From positions 496,001-560,000 of the forward strand of contig NZ_MUYK01000003.1 in NCBI RefSeq assembly GCF_002155685.1: 64,000 bases of DNA, in the 5' to 3' direction. Below the pieces are notes generated by a model. It had not been told where the DNA came from and made no database searches. It saw nothing but the letters and a program-made list of their open reading frames with translations. The DNA is from Erythrobacter colymbi. Its GTDB lineage: Bacteria; Pseudomonadota; Alphaproteobacteria; Sphingomonadales; Sphingomonadaceae. The first letter of the stretch is position 1. Each line of letters begins with the position of its first letter. The position numbers and the translations under genes are program-made. This document shows positions 26,413 through 34,271 of the stretch, piece after piece.

Positions 26413-26950
26413 TTGTGCCCCGGCAGCGCTCGATAGCGGGCGCTGCCGGGCTTCAAGCGACAGTGTCATAGAGCGGCACAAAGCGGACAAAGCGGACACG
26501 GTGTCCGCTTTGCGACCGCGCTATTTTCCTTTAATTTACAGTAAGTAACAGCCGCTCAGCTCAAGCGGACGGACACGGGGACACAGGCGGAAAACGCGCC
26601 CCAGACGGCAAACGGCCTCGCAGGCCGGGCAGAACGATGGGAAAGAGCCGGTCGCATCGTAGCGGCTGGCGGGCGTGTAGGAAAATCTCCCCTCGTCGCG
26701 CTGTGCTTGCCTGCCCCGGCGGTTGCGAAGCACAACCGAAGGTTGAACGTCGGGGACACGGGGCTTGGCTGCATCTCCTTCGGAGAGCAAGGAAGAAAAG
26801 CCTCACCCCGTGTCAAGCACGGGGCGACGAGAGGGGAGGATGGCGGCTTAGGCCTTGCTCCGGCCATAACCTGACGTTCAGCTATCGACCCCGTTGTCGT
26901 CATGAGCTTGTAACCATTAACTTGAGGCTGGCGAATATCAGTGTATCGCT
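26413..26950. other. 538-bp stretch without a supported gene
   Basis: This holds a 23-base palindrome (26489-26511) after the old yellow enzyme gene, a run of related AAGCGGAC and GGACACGG motifs, and a hairpin at 26806-26824 (CCCCGTG and CACGGGG around TCAAG). The TCAAG loop is shared with the repeat at 19361-19375. Open frames here are short and lack coding character. The last part, 26880-26950, is visibly richer in A+T and may carry the promoter of the cysteine-rich gene pair, but no clear -35/-10 was fixed. Confidence 0.6.
26489..26511. promoter_or_regulatory. 23-base palindrome downstream of the old yellow enzyme gene
   Basis: AAAGCGGACAC and GTGTCCGCTTT flank a single G, a perfect 11-bp-arm palindrome. 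The A+T-rich stretch TATTTTCCTTTAATTT follows about 12 bases later. It could act as a terminator hairpin with a displaced T-rich tail or as a dimeric protein-binding site. The left arm is preceded by a direct copy of AAAGCGGAC. Confidence 0.6.
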
Positions 26951-27274
26951 ATGCCAATGCCCCGCCATCTCGTCGTATATCTTGCGCTTGTACTGGCGGC
27001 GCTACTTCCGCTGGAAACCGCGTATGCCGTGGACGGCTGTGCTCCATTGGCGGCGATGGATGACCACAAGGGAGACTGTGGCGACTGCATCGCTGGCGAG
27101 CACCAGCAATGTCGAGCCTGTTGCATAGCTTTGTGCCAGTCTTTCCCCGCATCTCCCATCCAAGAAGTCGAAGCGCGCGGGAAAGCTTCCGCCGATCGTC
27201 ATCCTCATGAGCCGGCATGTCTGAAAATTTCGTCGGGAGGTCCCGATCCCCCGCCTCCTCGAATAGCCCAATGA
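26951..27274 (+). CDS. Secreted cysteine-rich protein (107 aa)
   Basis: A signal peptide is clear (MPMPRHLVVYLALVLAALLP then ETAYA|VDG). The mature part is short and Cys-rich: single Cys in DGCAP, then CGDC, then CRACCIALC, with a histidine cluster DRHPHEPAC and a Pro-rich end. The pattern suggests a periplasmic metal-binding or disulfide-rich protein, like small proteins found near metal-resistance loci. No family is recognised with confidence. A second ATG at 26957 is possible. It is followed after 33 bases by another secreted Cys-rich peptide gene and then a terminator, so the two likely form an operon. Confidence 0.55.
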   Translation: MPMPRHLVVYLALVLAALLPLETAYAVDGCAPLAAMDDHKGDCGDCIAGEHQQCRACCIALCQSFPASPIQEVEARGKASADRHPHEPACLKISSGGPDPPPPRIAQ

Positions 27275-27307
27275 TGGATTCATTCTCATTTCAACGGAGT
27301 TGTTATC

Positions 27308-27457
27308 ATGAAAAAATACATCATTGTTGCAGCCGTGCTGCTTGGTTCCAGCTCTGCAGCGTTTGCCGCAGCGCCTGATCAGGTTGCCAGTCTGGCTATG
27401 TCTTGCTGCGACCTTGTCCTCGCTTGCTGTGATGCAGCTATGAGCTGCTGCCCATAA
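27308..27457 (+). CDS. Tiny secreted peptide with heptad CC repeats (49 aa)
   Basis: Begins MKKYIIVAAVLLGSSSAAFA, a clean signal peptide, with GGAG about nine bases before the ATG. The mature peptide of roughly 28 residues holds three di-cysteines: CC33-34, CC40-41 and CC47-48, exactly seven residues apart (SCCDLVLACCDAAMSCCP). With a helical heptad all six thiols would lie on one face, which suggests a metal-binding (for example Cu or Zn) or multi-disulfide peptide. It is second in a probable two-gene operon and is followed by a terminator. No named family is recognised. Confidence 0.75.
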   Translation: MKKYIIVAAVLLGSSSAAFAAAPDQVASLAMSCCDLVLACCDAAMSCCP

Positions 27458-27476
27458 AGGTTCGAGAATGCTGAGG

Positions 27477-27515
27477 CGGGTGTCCGGTCGGTGATCGGGC
27501 ACCCGTTTTCATTTT
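27477..27515 (+). terminator. Rho-independent terminator after the Cys-rich gene pair
   Basis: CGGGTGTCC (27477) pairs with GGGCACCCG (27497) with one mismatch, followed at once by TTTTCATTTTC. It lies 20 bases past the stop of the 49-aa gene and is the clearest intrinsic terminator seen in the window. Confidence 0.8.
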
Positions 27516-27651
27516 CTGAGCTCTGCGACCCTCGGAACACTGAGCAAACGGCAACTTCCCACCCACTTCCCGCCATCGAAGCCGCCCGGCCTGACGCCCG
27601 AAAGCTGTCATCGCGTGAGGCCATGCGCGGGGCCAGCCCCGGCGGGTGTTC

Positions 27652-27957
27652 TTACTGTGCGGGCGGCGCGGCGGGTGCAGGCGCGGCTGGTGCCTCGCCC
27701 GGCGCAGGCGCGGCATCGATGCCTTCCACCGGGGTCACCTCGGGCTGTTCGGCGTCGATGTTCTCGCCATCGGCCTGCACCTGTCGGGGCGCGAGGGGGG
27801 CTTGCGAGTCGAGCTGCTCCAAGGGGATCATCGCGTCGCTGACCGTTGCCGGCAGCACCTCGCCCGAGGCCGCGCCGCCCTGTTCGGCAGGCGCGGCGGC
27901 CTGCTGGTCGCAGGCAGCGAGCGCAAGCGGCAGGAAAAGGGCAAGAGCGCGTTTCAT
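27652..27957 (-). CDS. Small putative lipoprotein (101 aa)
   Basis: Starts [19 protein letters not shown], with a lipobox LAAC at Cys16. The rest is low-complexity, rich in Ala, Pro, Glu and Gln, with no recognised fold. It should be a lipid-anchored periplasmic protein. Asp next to the lipid Cys would favour the inner membrane if Lol rules apply. The start overlaps the lipB stop by four bases (ATGA), so it is translated after lipB. Function unknown. Confidence 0.75.
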   Translation of the reverse strand: MKRALALFLPLALAACDQQAAAPAEQGGAASGEVLPATVSDAMIPLEQLDSQAPLAPRQVQADGENIDAEQPEVTPVEGIDAAPAPGEAPAAPAPAAPPAQ

Positions 27958-28643
27958 CGGCAGGCTCTTTTCGCCGCTGCGTCCAAGGCGTCAAGGAAAT
28001 CCGGAGCGGCCGCGATCAGCGCCTCGTCCCATTCCTCGGCAGAGACCGTGAGGCCAAGCCGTGCGAGGCTGGTGACGCCGTATTCGGCGATGCCGCAGGG
28101 GACGATCCCGCCGAAGTGCGAAAGGTCAGGGTCGAGGTTGACCGAGAAGCCGTGCATCGTCACCCAGCGCCGCACGCGCACGCCGATCGCGCCGATCTTG
28201 GCCTCGGAGCCGTCGATGTCGCGCGTCCAGATGCCGACGCGGCCCTCGGCCCGCCAGCTCTCGACGCCGAACGTCTTGAGCGTCGCGATCACCCAGCCTT
28301 CGATCGCGTGGACGAAGCAGCGCACGTCCTTGCCGCGCTCGGCGAGGTTCAGCACCAGATAGCCGATCCGCTGGCCGGGGCCGTGATAGGTGTAGCGCCC
28401 GCCGCGCCCGGCTTCGACCACCTCGAAGCGCGGATCGACCAGTTCGGCGGGGTCGGCGCTGGTGCCGGCGGTGTAGACGGGGGGATGTTCGAGCAGCCAG
28501 ACGAGCTCGGCCGCGCGCCCTTCGAACACGGCGGTGTTCCGCGCCTCCATCTCCGCCAGAGCGGCGGCATAGGGCACCTGCGCGGTCTCGCACCGCCATT
28601 CGATGGGAAATGCGCCGCCAGCGGCTGGTGCAGTGCTTGCCAT
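27954..28643 (-). CDS. lipB: Octanoyl-[ACP]:protein N-octanoyltransferase
   Basis: Transfers octanoyl from acyl carrier protein to lipoyl domains, the first step of lipoic acid attachment. The family core [22 protein letters not shown] is present. The catalytic lysine K149 lies in [11 protein letters not shown], and the nucleophile C183 lies in GGIVPCGI. The 229-residue length fits. A far longer open frame extends upstream, but ATG 28643 begins the expected N terminus. It is divergent from the membrane-protein gene at 28749 and heads a two-gene unit with the lipoprotein. lipA is not in the window. Confidence 0.95.
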   Translation of the reverse strand: MASTAPAAGGAFPIEWRCETAQVPYAAALAEMEARNTAVFEGRAAELVWLLEHPPVYTAGTSADPAELVDPRFEVVEAGRGGRYTYHGPGQRIGYLVLNLAERGKDVRCFVHAIEGWVIATLKTFGVESWRAEGRVGIWTRDIDGSEAKIGAIGVRVRRWVTMHGFSVNLDPDLSHFGGIVPCGIAEYGVTSLARLGLTVSAEEWDEALIAAAPDFLDALDAAAKRACR

Positions 28644-28748
28644 GGCGCACCGGTGGGGGCATTGAACGCCGAGATCAAGAGGCGAATGCGCAGCGGGAAG
28701 CCTCCCGGTGCGGCGCCCGGCGCACTCCAGGGATCGGAACCGCACCAC

Positions 28749-29597
28749 ATGACCAACCGCAAACTCGACATGGGCAAGGCCTGGACGCAGGCGACCGGCC
28801 TTATCGGCACCAACCGCGAGACGATCACAGCGATTGCGGGGCTGTTCTTCTTCCTGCCCTCCTTCGCGGGCGGGGTGTTCATTCCCGAGCTCACGCCCCC
28901 GGCTGCGGCGAGCTCCTCGGGCGCCGATCCGCAGGTCGCCTTCCGTGCGCTGATCGACGGGGTGAGCGCGCTCTATGCCGAGTTCTGGCCGCTGATGATC
29001 CTCCTTTCGGTGGTCCAGTTCATCGGCTCGATGGCGCTGTTCGCGCTGCTGACCGACCGCGGCAATCCGACCGTGGGCGAGGCGCTGGCGACGGGGCTGA
29101 AGAGCATCCCGTCCTATGTCGCCGCGCAGCTCGTCAGCGGGATCGGGGTCGCGGTGGTGTTCGGCGTCGTGATCGGGCTGCTGGGGGTGGTCGCGCCGCC
29201 TGCGGTCGTGGCGCTGGTGGGGCTGGCGCTGGTCGTGGTGGCGCTCTGGCTGTTCATCCGCCTGAGCCTGACCGCGCCGGTGATCGCGATCGAGGGCGTG
29301 CTCAATCCCTTCGCCGCTCTGGCGCGCTCGTGGCGGCTGACCAAGGGTAACAGCGTGCGGATCCTGCTGTTCCTGTTCCTGCTGATGTTCACCATCGGGA
29401 TCATTGCCGCGCTGGTTTCGGGCATTCTCGGCCTGATCCTCACCGCCTTCGGGGAGCCGGTGGCGAGCATCGGCATCGACATCGTGGCGGGGATCGTCAA
29501 CGCGGTGGTGACCGTGATCTTCCTCGTGGTGACCGCCGCGATCCACCGTCAGCTCGCCGGCCCCTCGACCGGGGCGCTGGCGGAGACCTTCGAATAA
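28749..29597 (+). CDS. Multi-pass membrane protein (282 aa)
   Basis: About six membrane segments, with a [20 protein letters not shown] stretch after [16 protein letters not shown]. The SW-LTKGN motif resembles the glycerophosphodiester phosphodiesterase membrane-domain-like (DUF7544/DUF7847 type) proteins. ATG 28749 is chosen because the upstream open frame is antisense to lipB. The MFS gene follows after 8 bases with a GTG start, so the two are co-transcribed. Role unknown. Confidence 0.8.
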   Translation: MTNRKLDMGKAWTQATGLIGTNRETITAIAGLFFFLPSFAGGVFIPELTPPAAASSSGADPQVAFRALIDGVSALYAEFWPLMILLSVVQFIGSMALFALLTDRGNPTVGEALATGLKSIPSYVAAQLVSGIGVAVVFGVVIGLLGVVAPPAVVALVGLALVVVALWLFIRLSLTAPVIAIEGVLNPFAALARSWRLTKGNSVRILLFLFLLMFTIGIIAALVSGILGLILTAFGEPVASIGIDIVAGIVNAVVTVIFLVVTAAIHRQLAGPSTGALAETFE

Positions 29598-29605
29598 GGC
29601 GGGCC

Positions 29606-30970
29606 GTGGCGGAGACCGACCCCGATCTGAGCCGCGCAAACCACGCCGCGCCGCCCGCCCCGTCGCCGGGCGCGATCCCGCCTGCGCGCATGGCGCTGCT
29701 GTTCATGGTGATGCTGGTGACCGCGGCGGGCAACACCGCGATGCAATCGGTGATGCCCTCGATCGGCACGGCGCTGAAGGTCGAGGATGTGTGGATCAGC
29801 CTCGCTTACAGCTGGTCGGCGCTGCTGTGGGTGGTGTGCGCGCCGTTCTGGGCAAGGCGCTCGGACAAGCGGGGCCGCAAGGCGATGATGGCGCTGGGGC
29901 TTTCGGGCTTCATCACCAGCTTCGTGCTGTGCGGTGCGGCGCTGTGGGCGGGGCTTTCGGGCTGGCTGACGGCGTTCTGGACGCTGATCGCCTTCGCGCT
30001 GGCACGGAGCCTCTACGGCGGCTTCGGCAGTGCCGCCCCGCCGGCGGTGCAGGCCTATGTCGCCTCGAGGACACCGCGCGCCGAGCGGACGCAGGCGCTC
30101 TCGCTGATCGCATCGAGCTTCGGCCTCGGCACGGTGATCGGCCCCGCGCTCGCGCCGCTGATGGTGGTGCCGTTCCTCGGACTGGGGCTGACGGGGCCGT
30201 TCCTGTGCTTTGCCGCGATCGGCCTCGTCGCGCTGGTGCTGCTGCGGCTGCGCCTGCCAAACGACACGCCGCAATTCGCCGCGCGGGGCCAGGCGGCACC
30301 CTATGCCAGCGCCTCGGGCGCGCCGGTCGATCCGCAGCCCGCGCAGGAGGGGCCGGAGGAGGAAGAGACCCCGCGCCTCTCGTGGCGCGATCCGCGCCTG
30401 CGGCCGTGGGTCTTCGCGGGCCTCGTCGGCGGCCATGCGCAGGCGATGGTGCAGGGCATCTCGGGCTTCCTCGTGCTCGACCGGCTGGGCCTGCGCGAGA
30501 CGCCCGATGCGGGTGCGGGGCCGGTCGGCATCGTGCTGATGGCGGGCGCGATCGCCACCCTGCTCGCGCAGTGGGGCCTGATCCCGCGCTTCGACCTCGG
30601 CCCGCGCGCCGCGAGCCTGTGGGGCATTGCCGCCGCAGCGCTGGGCACGATGATCCTCGCCGTAGCGGGCGACCTGCACCTGATCGCACTGGGCTATGCC
30701 ATCGCCTCGCTCGGCTTCGGCCTGTTCCGCCCGGGGACGACCGCCGGCACCTCGCTCGCCGTGACCCGCGCCGAGCAGGGGCAGGCAAGCGGCATCGTCG
30801 CAAGCATCGCGGGGGCGAGCTACATCTACGCCCCGGCACTGGGCGTGTGGCTCTATGGCCATTCGGACTGGCTGGGCTTCGGGCTGATCGTGGCGCTGTG
30901 CGTGATCGTGCTCGCGCACGGGTGGTTCAAGCTTCAGGCCGACCGGGATCTTACGAAGGACCGAACATAA
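29606..30970 (+). CDS. Major facilitator superfamily exporter
   Basis: A twelve-helix transporter of 454 residues. The loop 2-3 motif is [19 protein letters not shown] (G-x-x-x-D-R/K-x-G-R-K/R). The antiporter-type motif C region is seen in [17 protein letters not shown]. The family resembles tetracycline/drug H+ antiporters (TetA/MdtG type). The middle cytoplasmic loop is unusually long and acidic ([16 protein letters not shown]). The start is GTG 29606. The substrate is not predictable. Confidence 0.9.
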   Translation: MAETDPDLSRANHAAPPAPSPGAIPPARMALLFMVMLVTAAGNTAMQSVMPSIGTALKVEDVWISLAYSWSALLWVVCAPFWARRSDKRGRKAMMALGLSGFITSFVLCGAALWAGLSGWLTAFWTLIAFALARSLYGGFGSAAPPAVQAYVASRTPRAERTQALSLIASSFGLGTVIGPALAPLMVVPFLGLGLTGPFLCFAAIGLVALVLLRLRLPNDTPQFAARGQAAPYASASGAPVDPQPAQEGPEEEETPRLSWRDPRLRPWVFAGLVGGHAQAMVQGISGFLVLDRLGLRETPDAGAGPVGIVLMAGAIATLLAQWGLIPRFDLGPRAASLWGIAAAALGTMILAVAGDLHLIALGYAIASLGFGLFRPGTTAGTSLAVTRAEQGQASGIVASIAGASYIYAPALGVWLYGHSDWLGFGLIVALCVIVLAHGWFKLQADRDLTKDRT

Positions 30971-30974
30971 CGCC

Positions 30975-31037
30975 CGTTCGCCTCGAGCGTAGTCGAGAGG
31001 CCTTCGCAAGGTGTCTCGACTACGCTCGACACGAACG
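30975..31037. repeat. Intergenic inverted repeat (28-bp arms)
   Basis: Arms 30975-31002 and 31010-31037 are reverse complements except at a few positions, with the core TCGAGCGTAGTCGAGA. The loop is seven bases. It lies between the convergent MFS and ArsC-like genes, starting 4 bases after the MFS stop. A single related half-unit is at 19259. It may end transcription from both sides, but there is no T-tract. Confidence 0.85.
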
Positions 31038-31042
31038 GAAGG

Positions 31043-31396
31043 TTAGAGAATTTCGAGAACGATATCCTGCGGCCGGCAAAGCCTCACGCCCTTCTCGGTC
31101 TCCACCAAGGGTCGCTCGATCAGGATCGGCTGTTCGGCCATCGCAGCGAGCACTGTCGCATCGTCCGCATCGGGCAGCCCGCGCTCCGCTGCATCCGTGC
31201 CGCGCAGGCGCAGGCCCTGTTGCGGGGTGATCCCGGCGTCGCGGTAGAGCTGCGCGAGCTTGCGCGCGGTGGGGGGCTCCTTGAGATATTCGACCACCGT
31301 CAATTCGACACCCGAAAGGCTCTCGAGGATCGCGAGCGTCTTCCTCGAGGTGCCGCAGGCCGGGTTGTGCCAGATCGTCGCCTTCATTTTCGCCAT
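31043..31396 (-). CDS. ArsC/Spx-family reductase (arsenate reductase-like)
   Basis: A thioredoxin-fold protein of 117 residues. The active Cys14 sits in HNPACGTSRKTL. The later RLRGTDAAERGL and ERPLVETEKGVRLCRP correspond to the ArsC arginine-bearing regions. These features fit glutaredoxin-coupled arsenate reductase or its YffB-like relatives. The start at 31396 follows the 2Fe-2S gene by only two bases, hence a shared transcript. No arsB/arsR is near, so an arsenate role is uncertain. Confidence 0.87.
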   Translation of the reverse strand: MAKMKATIWHNPACGTSRKTLAILESLSGVELTVVEYLKEPPTARKLAQLYRDAGITPQQGLRLRGTDAAERGLPDADDATVLAAMAEQPILIERPLVETEKGVRLCRPQDIVLEIL

Positions 31397-31398
31397 CG

Positions 31399-31956
31399 CT
31401 ATTGCCCCTCCGCCTCCGGAACCCGCAGCGCGGGCACCGCCTTGGCTGCATCCGCGCTGCTGATGCCAGGCGCGGGGGCGGCGCTGACGCGCTCCTGCCG
31501 CTGCGCCACGCGCACCGCCTGTTCGATCACCTTCGCCAGCCGCGGATAGACCCCGCAGCGGCAGATATTGGGCACCGCCCCCTCGATGTCCTCCGCCGTC
31601 GGCGCGGCATTGCGCTGGATCAGCGCGGCGAGCGAGATGACAAGGCCGGGCGTGCAATATCCGCACTGGATCGCGCCCTGCGCCACCATCGCCTGCTGCA
31701 CGGGGTGCGAGCGGTCGCGGCTCAGCCCCTCGATCGTGGTGATCAGCCGCCCCTCGGCCTCGGCCAGCGTGATCGCGCAGGAACGCAGCGCCACCCCGTC
31801 GACCAGCACCATGCACGCCCCGTTGCACTGCGCCCCGCCCCCGCCGCAGGCCTTGGTGCCGGTGAGGTTCATCGCCTCGCGCAGCGCGTAGAGCAGCGGC
31901 ATGCGCGGATCGAGGTCGAACTCGACCGGCCGCTCGTTGACGGTCATGCGCGACAT
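31399..31956 (-). CDS. Orphan 2Fe-2S subunit of a molybdenum hydroxylase-like enzyme
   Basis: Resembles the small iron-sulfur subunit (IorA/CoxS/XdhA type) that relays electrons from a molybdopterin subunit. The plant-type ferredoxin cluster cysteines are C37, C44, C48 and C60. The second cluster is C98-x2-C101 and C132-x-C134 (CGYC, CRCG), as expected. The first motif, KACGGGGAQCNGACMV, has spacing C-x6-C-x3-C instead of the usual C-x4-C-x2-C. No molybdopterin-binding partner gene is adjacent; the neighbours are an aldolase and an ArsC-like gene. The protein is 185 aa. Confidence 0.88.
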   Translation of the reverse strand: MSRMTVNERPVEFDLDPRMPLLYALREAMNLTGTKACGGGGAQCNGACMVLVDGVALRSCAITLAEAEGRLITTIEGLSRDRSHPVQQAMVAQGAIQCGYCTPGLVISLAALIQRNAAPTAEDIEGAVPNICRCGVYPRLAKVIEQAVRVAQRQERVSAAPAPGISSADAAKAVPALRVPEAEGQ

Positions 31957-31975
31957 GGCGTGCTCTTGCAGATGC

Positions 31976-32740
31976 TTACTGGCGCCAGCTGTCGTCGATC
32001 TTGTCGATCTTGCGCTTCCACGCCTCGAAATCGAACAGCCCTGCTCCGCCCTGACCCTGCATCACCGAAAGGTCGCGCTGGTGGACGTCGACCACCTCCT
32101 GCGGCACGAGGATCGGATCGCCCATGCTGAGCGCGGCGACCTGGATCTCGCAGGCGCGCTGCAAGGCCCACATCTTGACGAACATGCCGGGAATCGTGCG
32201 GTCCATCACGACAGGGCCGTGGTTGCGCAGCATCAGGATGGTGTGGTTGCCGAGGTTCTTGACCAGCCGCTCGCCTTCCTCGGGGCGCACGGTGACGCCC
32301 TCGAAGTCGTGATAGCCGATCTGGCCCTGGAAATTGCAGGCGTAGAAATTGATCGGGAGCAGCCCGTCCTTGTGGCTCGCCACGGCCATGGTCGCGGTGG
32401 TGTGGACGTGGCAGATCGCATCCGCGCGGCCGCCGAGGTGCTTGTGGAAATAGGCGTGCTGGGTGAAGCCCGCCTTGTTCACCATGTAGGGCGATCCGCC
32501 GACATTGTTGCCCTCGACATCGATCTTGACGAGGTTGCTGGCGGTGACTTCCGAATAGAGCAGCCCGAAGGGGTTGATGAGGAAGGTGTCCTTCTCGCCC
32601 GGCACCTTCACCGAGATGTGGTTGTAGATCGATTCCGACCAACCGAGGTGATCGAAGATGCGATAGCAGGCGGCAAGATCGAGCCGCGCCTGCCACTCTT
32701 CCGGGCTGCATTCGATGGTCGGTTTGAGCTGGGTTGCCAT
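31976..32740 (-). CDS. Class II aldolase/adducin family protein
   Basis: A Zn-dependent class II aldolase/adducin-fold protein of 254 residues. The pattern YRIFDHLGWSESIYNHISVKVPG, then FLINPFGLLYSEVTASNLVKID, is typical of this family. The metal-binding HVHTTATMAV gives two histidines, and LRNHGPVVMD supplies a third. Its substrate is unknown; relatives act on sugar phosphates or are non-catalytic. It lies 19 bases upstream of the 2Fe-2S gene on the same strand. Confidence 0.92.
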   Translation of the reverse strand: MATQLKPTIECSPEEWQARLDLAACYRIFDHLGWSESIYNHISVKVPGEKDTFLINPFGLLYSEVTASNLVKIDVEGNNVGGSPYMVNKAGFTQHAYFHKHLGGRADAICHVHTTATMAVASHKDGLLPINFYACNFQGQIGYHDFEGVTVRPEEGERLVKNLGNHTILMLRNHGPVVMDRTIPGMFVKMWALQRACEIQVAALSMGDPILVPQEVVDVHQRDLSVMQGQGGAGLFDFEAWKRKIDKIDDSWRQ

Positions 32741-32835
32741 GACGCGGTTCCTCTCCGTCTTCGCTTGGCCCCGCTATCGCATGGCGAGGGAATGCTTTGC
32801 AAGCCGCAGCCGGCCCCGCTAGGCCGCTTGAACGC

Positions 32836-34209
32836 ATGACGTCGCCTGTATCTTCCTCCACCGCCAAGCTGGTCACAGGCAGCATCCCCGGCCATCTGGT
32901 CAGCCAGACGCTTCCGGCGGTGATCGGGGTGGCTGCGATCATGTCGGTAGGGATCATCGACGCCTATTTCGTCGGCCAGCTCGGCAGCGCGCCGCTCGCC
33001 GCGATCAGCTTCATCTTCCCCGTCTCGGTCGCGTGCACCTCGCTGGGGGTCGGGGTGATGGTGGGGATCAATTCGGTGGTCGCCCGCGCGCTGGGCGAAG
33101 GCGACTTCGCCAAGGCCGCGCGGCGCGCCAATTTCGGGATCGTGTTCGCCTGCCTGTGCGGGCTGGTGATGGGCCTGTCCCTCTGGCTGCTGATCGACCC
33201 GATCTTCGCGCTGATGAACGCGCCCGCGCACCTCATGCCGCTGATCCGCGCCTATATGGCGCCCTATGCGATGATCTTCCCGCTGAGCCTTGCAATCATG
33301 GGCTTCAACGGGGTGCTGCGCGGTCAGGGGGAGGCCAAGCGCACCAGCACGGTCTCGATCACCTTTGCCGCCGCCAACTGGGTATTGAACCCGATCCTGA
33401 TCACCGGCGCCTTCGGGTTCGAGGGCTACGGCATCGCGGGCTCGGCCTATGCGACGGGGATCGGCTGGGCGATGGGGGTCGCCTGCGCGCTGTGGCTGCT
33501 GCGGGGCACGCCGCTGCCGCTCAATCTCGGCTTGCTGAAGAACTGCGACCTGCTGGACAACGCCAAGGCGATCATCAGGGTCGGGCTGCCCGCAGCTTTC
33601 TCCAATGCGATCAATCCCTTGGGTCTTGCCGTCCTGACCTCGCGCATCGCGCTCGAGGGCGAGGCGGCGGTGGCGGGCTTCGGCGCGGCAGGGCGGCTCC
33701 AGAGCCTCGTGCTGGTGCCGCTGCTCGGCCTGTCGGGCGCAATCGGCGCGATCGTCGGGCAGAACTGGGGTGCAGGCCGGATCGACCGCGCGCGCGAGGC
33801 GGTGCGCTATGCCTTCGGCTTCTGCATCGCCTGGGGCCTTGCCGTCGCCTTCGCCATGATGGCCGCGGGCGCGACCTTCGGACGGGTGTTCACCGACGAT
33901 GCGGCGGTGGTCCGCGAGTTCGATCTCTACCTCAAGATCGCCGCCTGGGGCTATGCCGGCTTCGGGCTGCTGATCGTCGGCAACGGGATCATGAATGCGG
34001 TCGACAAGGCGGGCTTTGCCCTCGGCCAGTCGATCGCGCGGGTGTTTCTGGTGATGCTGCCGGTGGCACTCGTGCTTCAGCCCTCGATGGGCTCGTCGGC
34101 GATCTACACCGCCGAGCTGTGCGCCAACCTGTTCGGCGCGGCGTCCGCAGTGGTGCTGGTGCGCTATATCCTCACCCGCCGCACTCCCGCTTTGGGAGCC
34201 GCGCGCTAG
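32836..34209 (+). CDS. MATE family efflux transporter
   Basis: A twelve-helix multidrug/toxin exporter of 457 residues, Na+- or H+-driven. The first half begins LVSQTLPAVIGVAAIMSVGIIDAYFVGQLGSAPLAAISF. The second half contains LVLVPLLGLSGAIGAIVGQNWGAGRIDRAREAVR. The ATG at 32836 is preferred over 32797 because conserved sequence begins soon after it. It is divergent from the aldolase unit. Substrate unknown. Confidence 0.92.
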   Translation: MTSPVSSSTAKLVTGSIPGHLVSQTLPAVIGVAAIMSVGIIDAYFVGQLGSAPLAAISFIFPVSVACTSLGVGVMVGINSVVARALGEGDFAKAARRANFGIVFACLCGLVMGLSLWLLIDPIFALMNAPAHLMPLIRAYMAPYAMIFPLSLAIMGFNGVLRGQGEAKRTSTVSITFAAANWVLNPILITGAFGFEGYGIAGSAYATGIGWAMGVACALWLLRGTPLPLNLGLLKNCDLLDNAKAIIRVGLPAAFSNAINPLGLAVLTSRIALEGEAAVAGFGAAGRLQSLVLVPLLGLSGAIGAIVGQNWGAGRIDRAREAVRYAFGFCIAWGLAVAFAMMAAGATFGRVFTDDAAVVREFDLYLKIAAWGYAGFGLLIVGNGIMNAVDKAGFALGQSIARVFLVMLPVALVLQPSMGSSAIYTAELCANLFGAASAVVLVRYILTRRTPALGAAR

Positions 34210-34271
34210 GCGCTTGTTAACCAACCCTGCCGCATAGCCCTCCCGCACAGCGAAAGAGGGCGCGCACACGC

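Noticed and set aside
26413..26950. Short open frames in the gap after the old yellow enzyme gene
   Set aside because: Overlapping frames on both strands with no start context, domains or coding composition.
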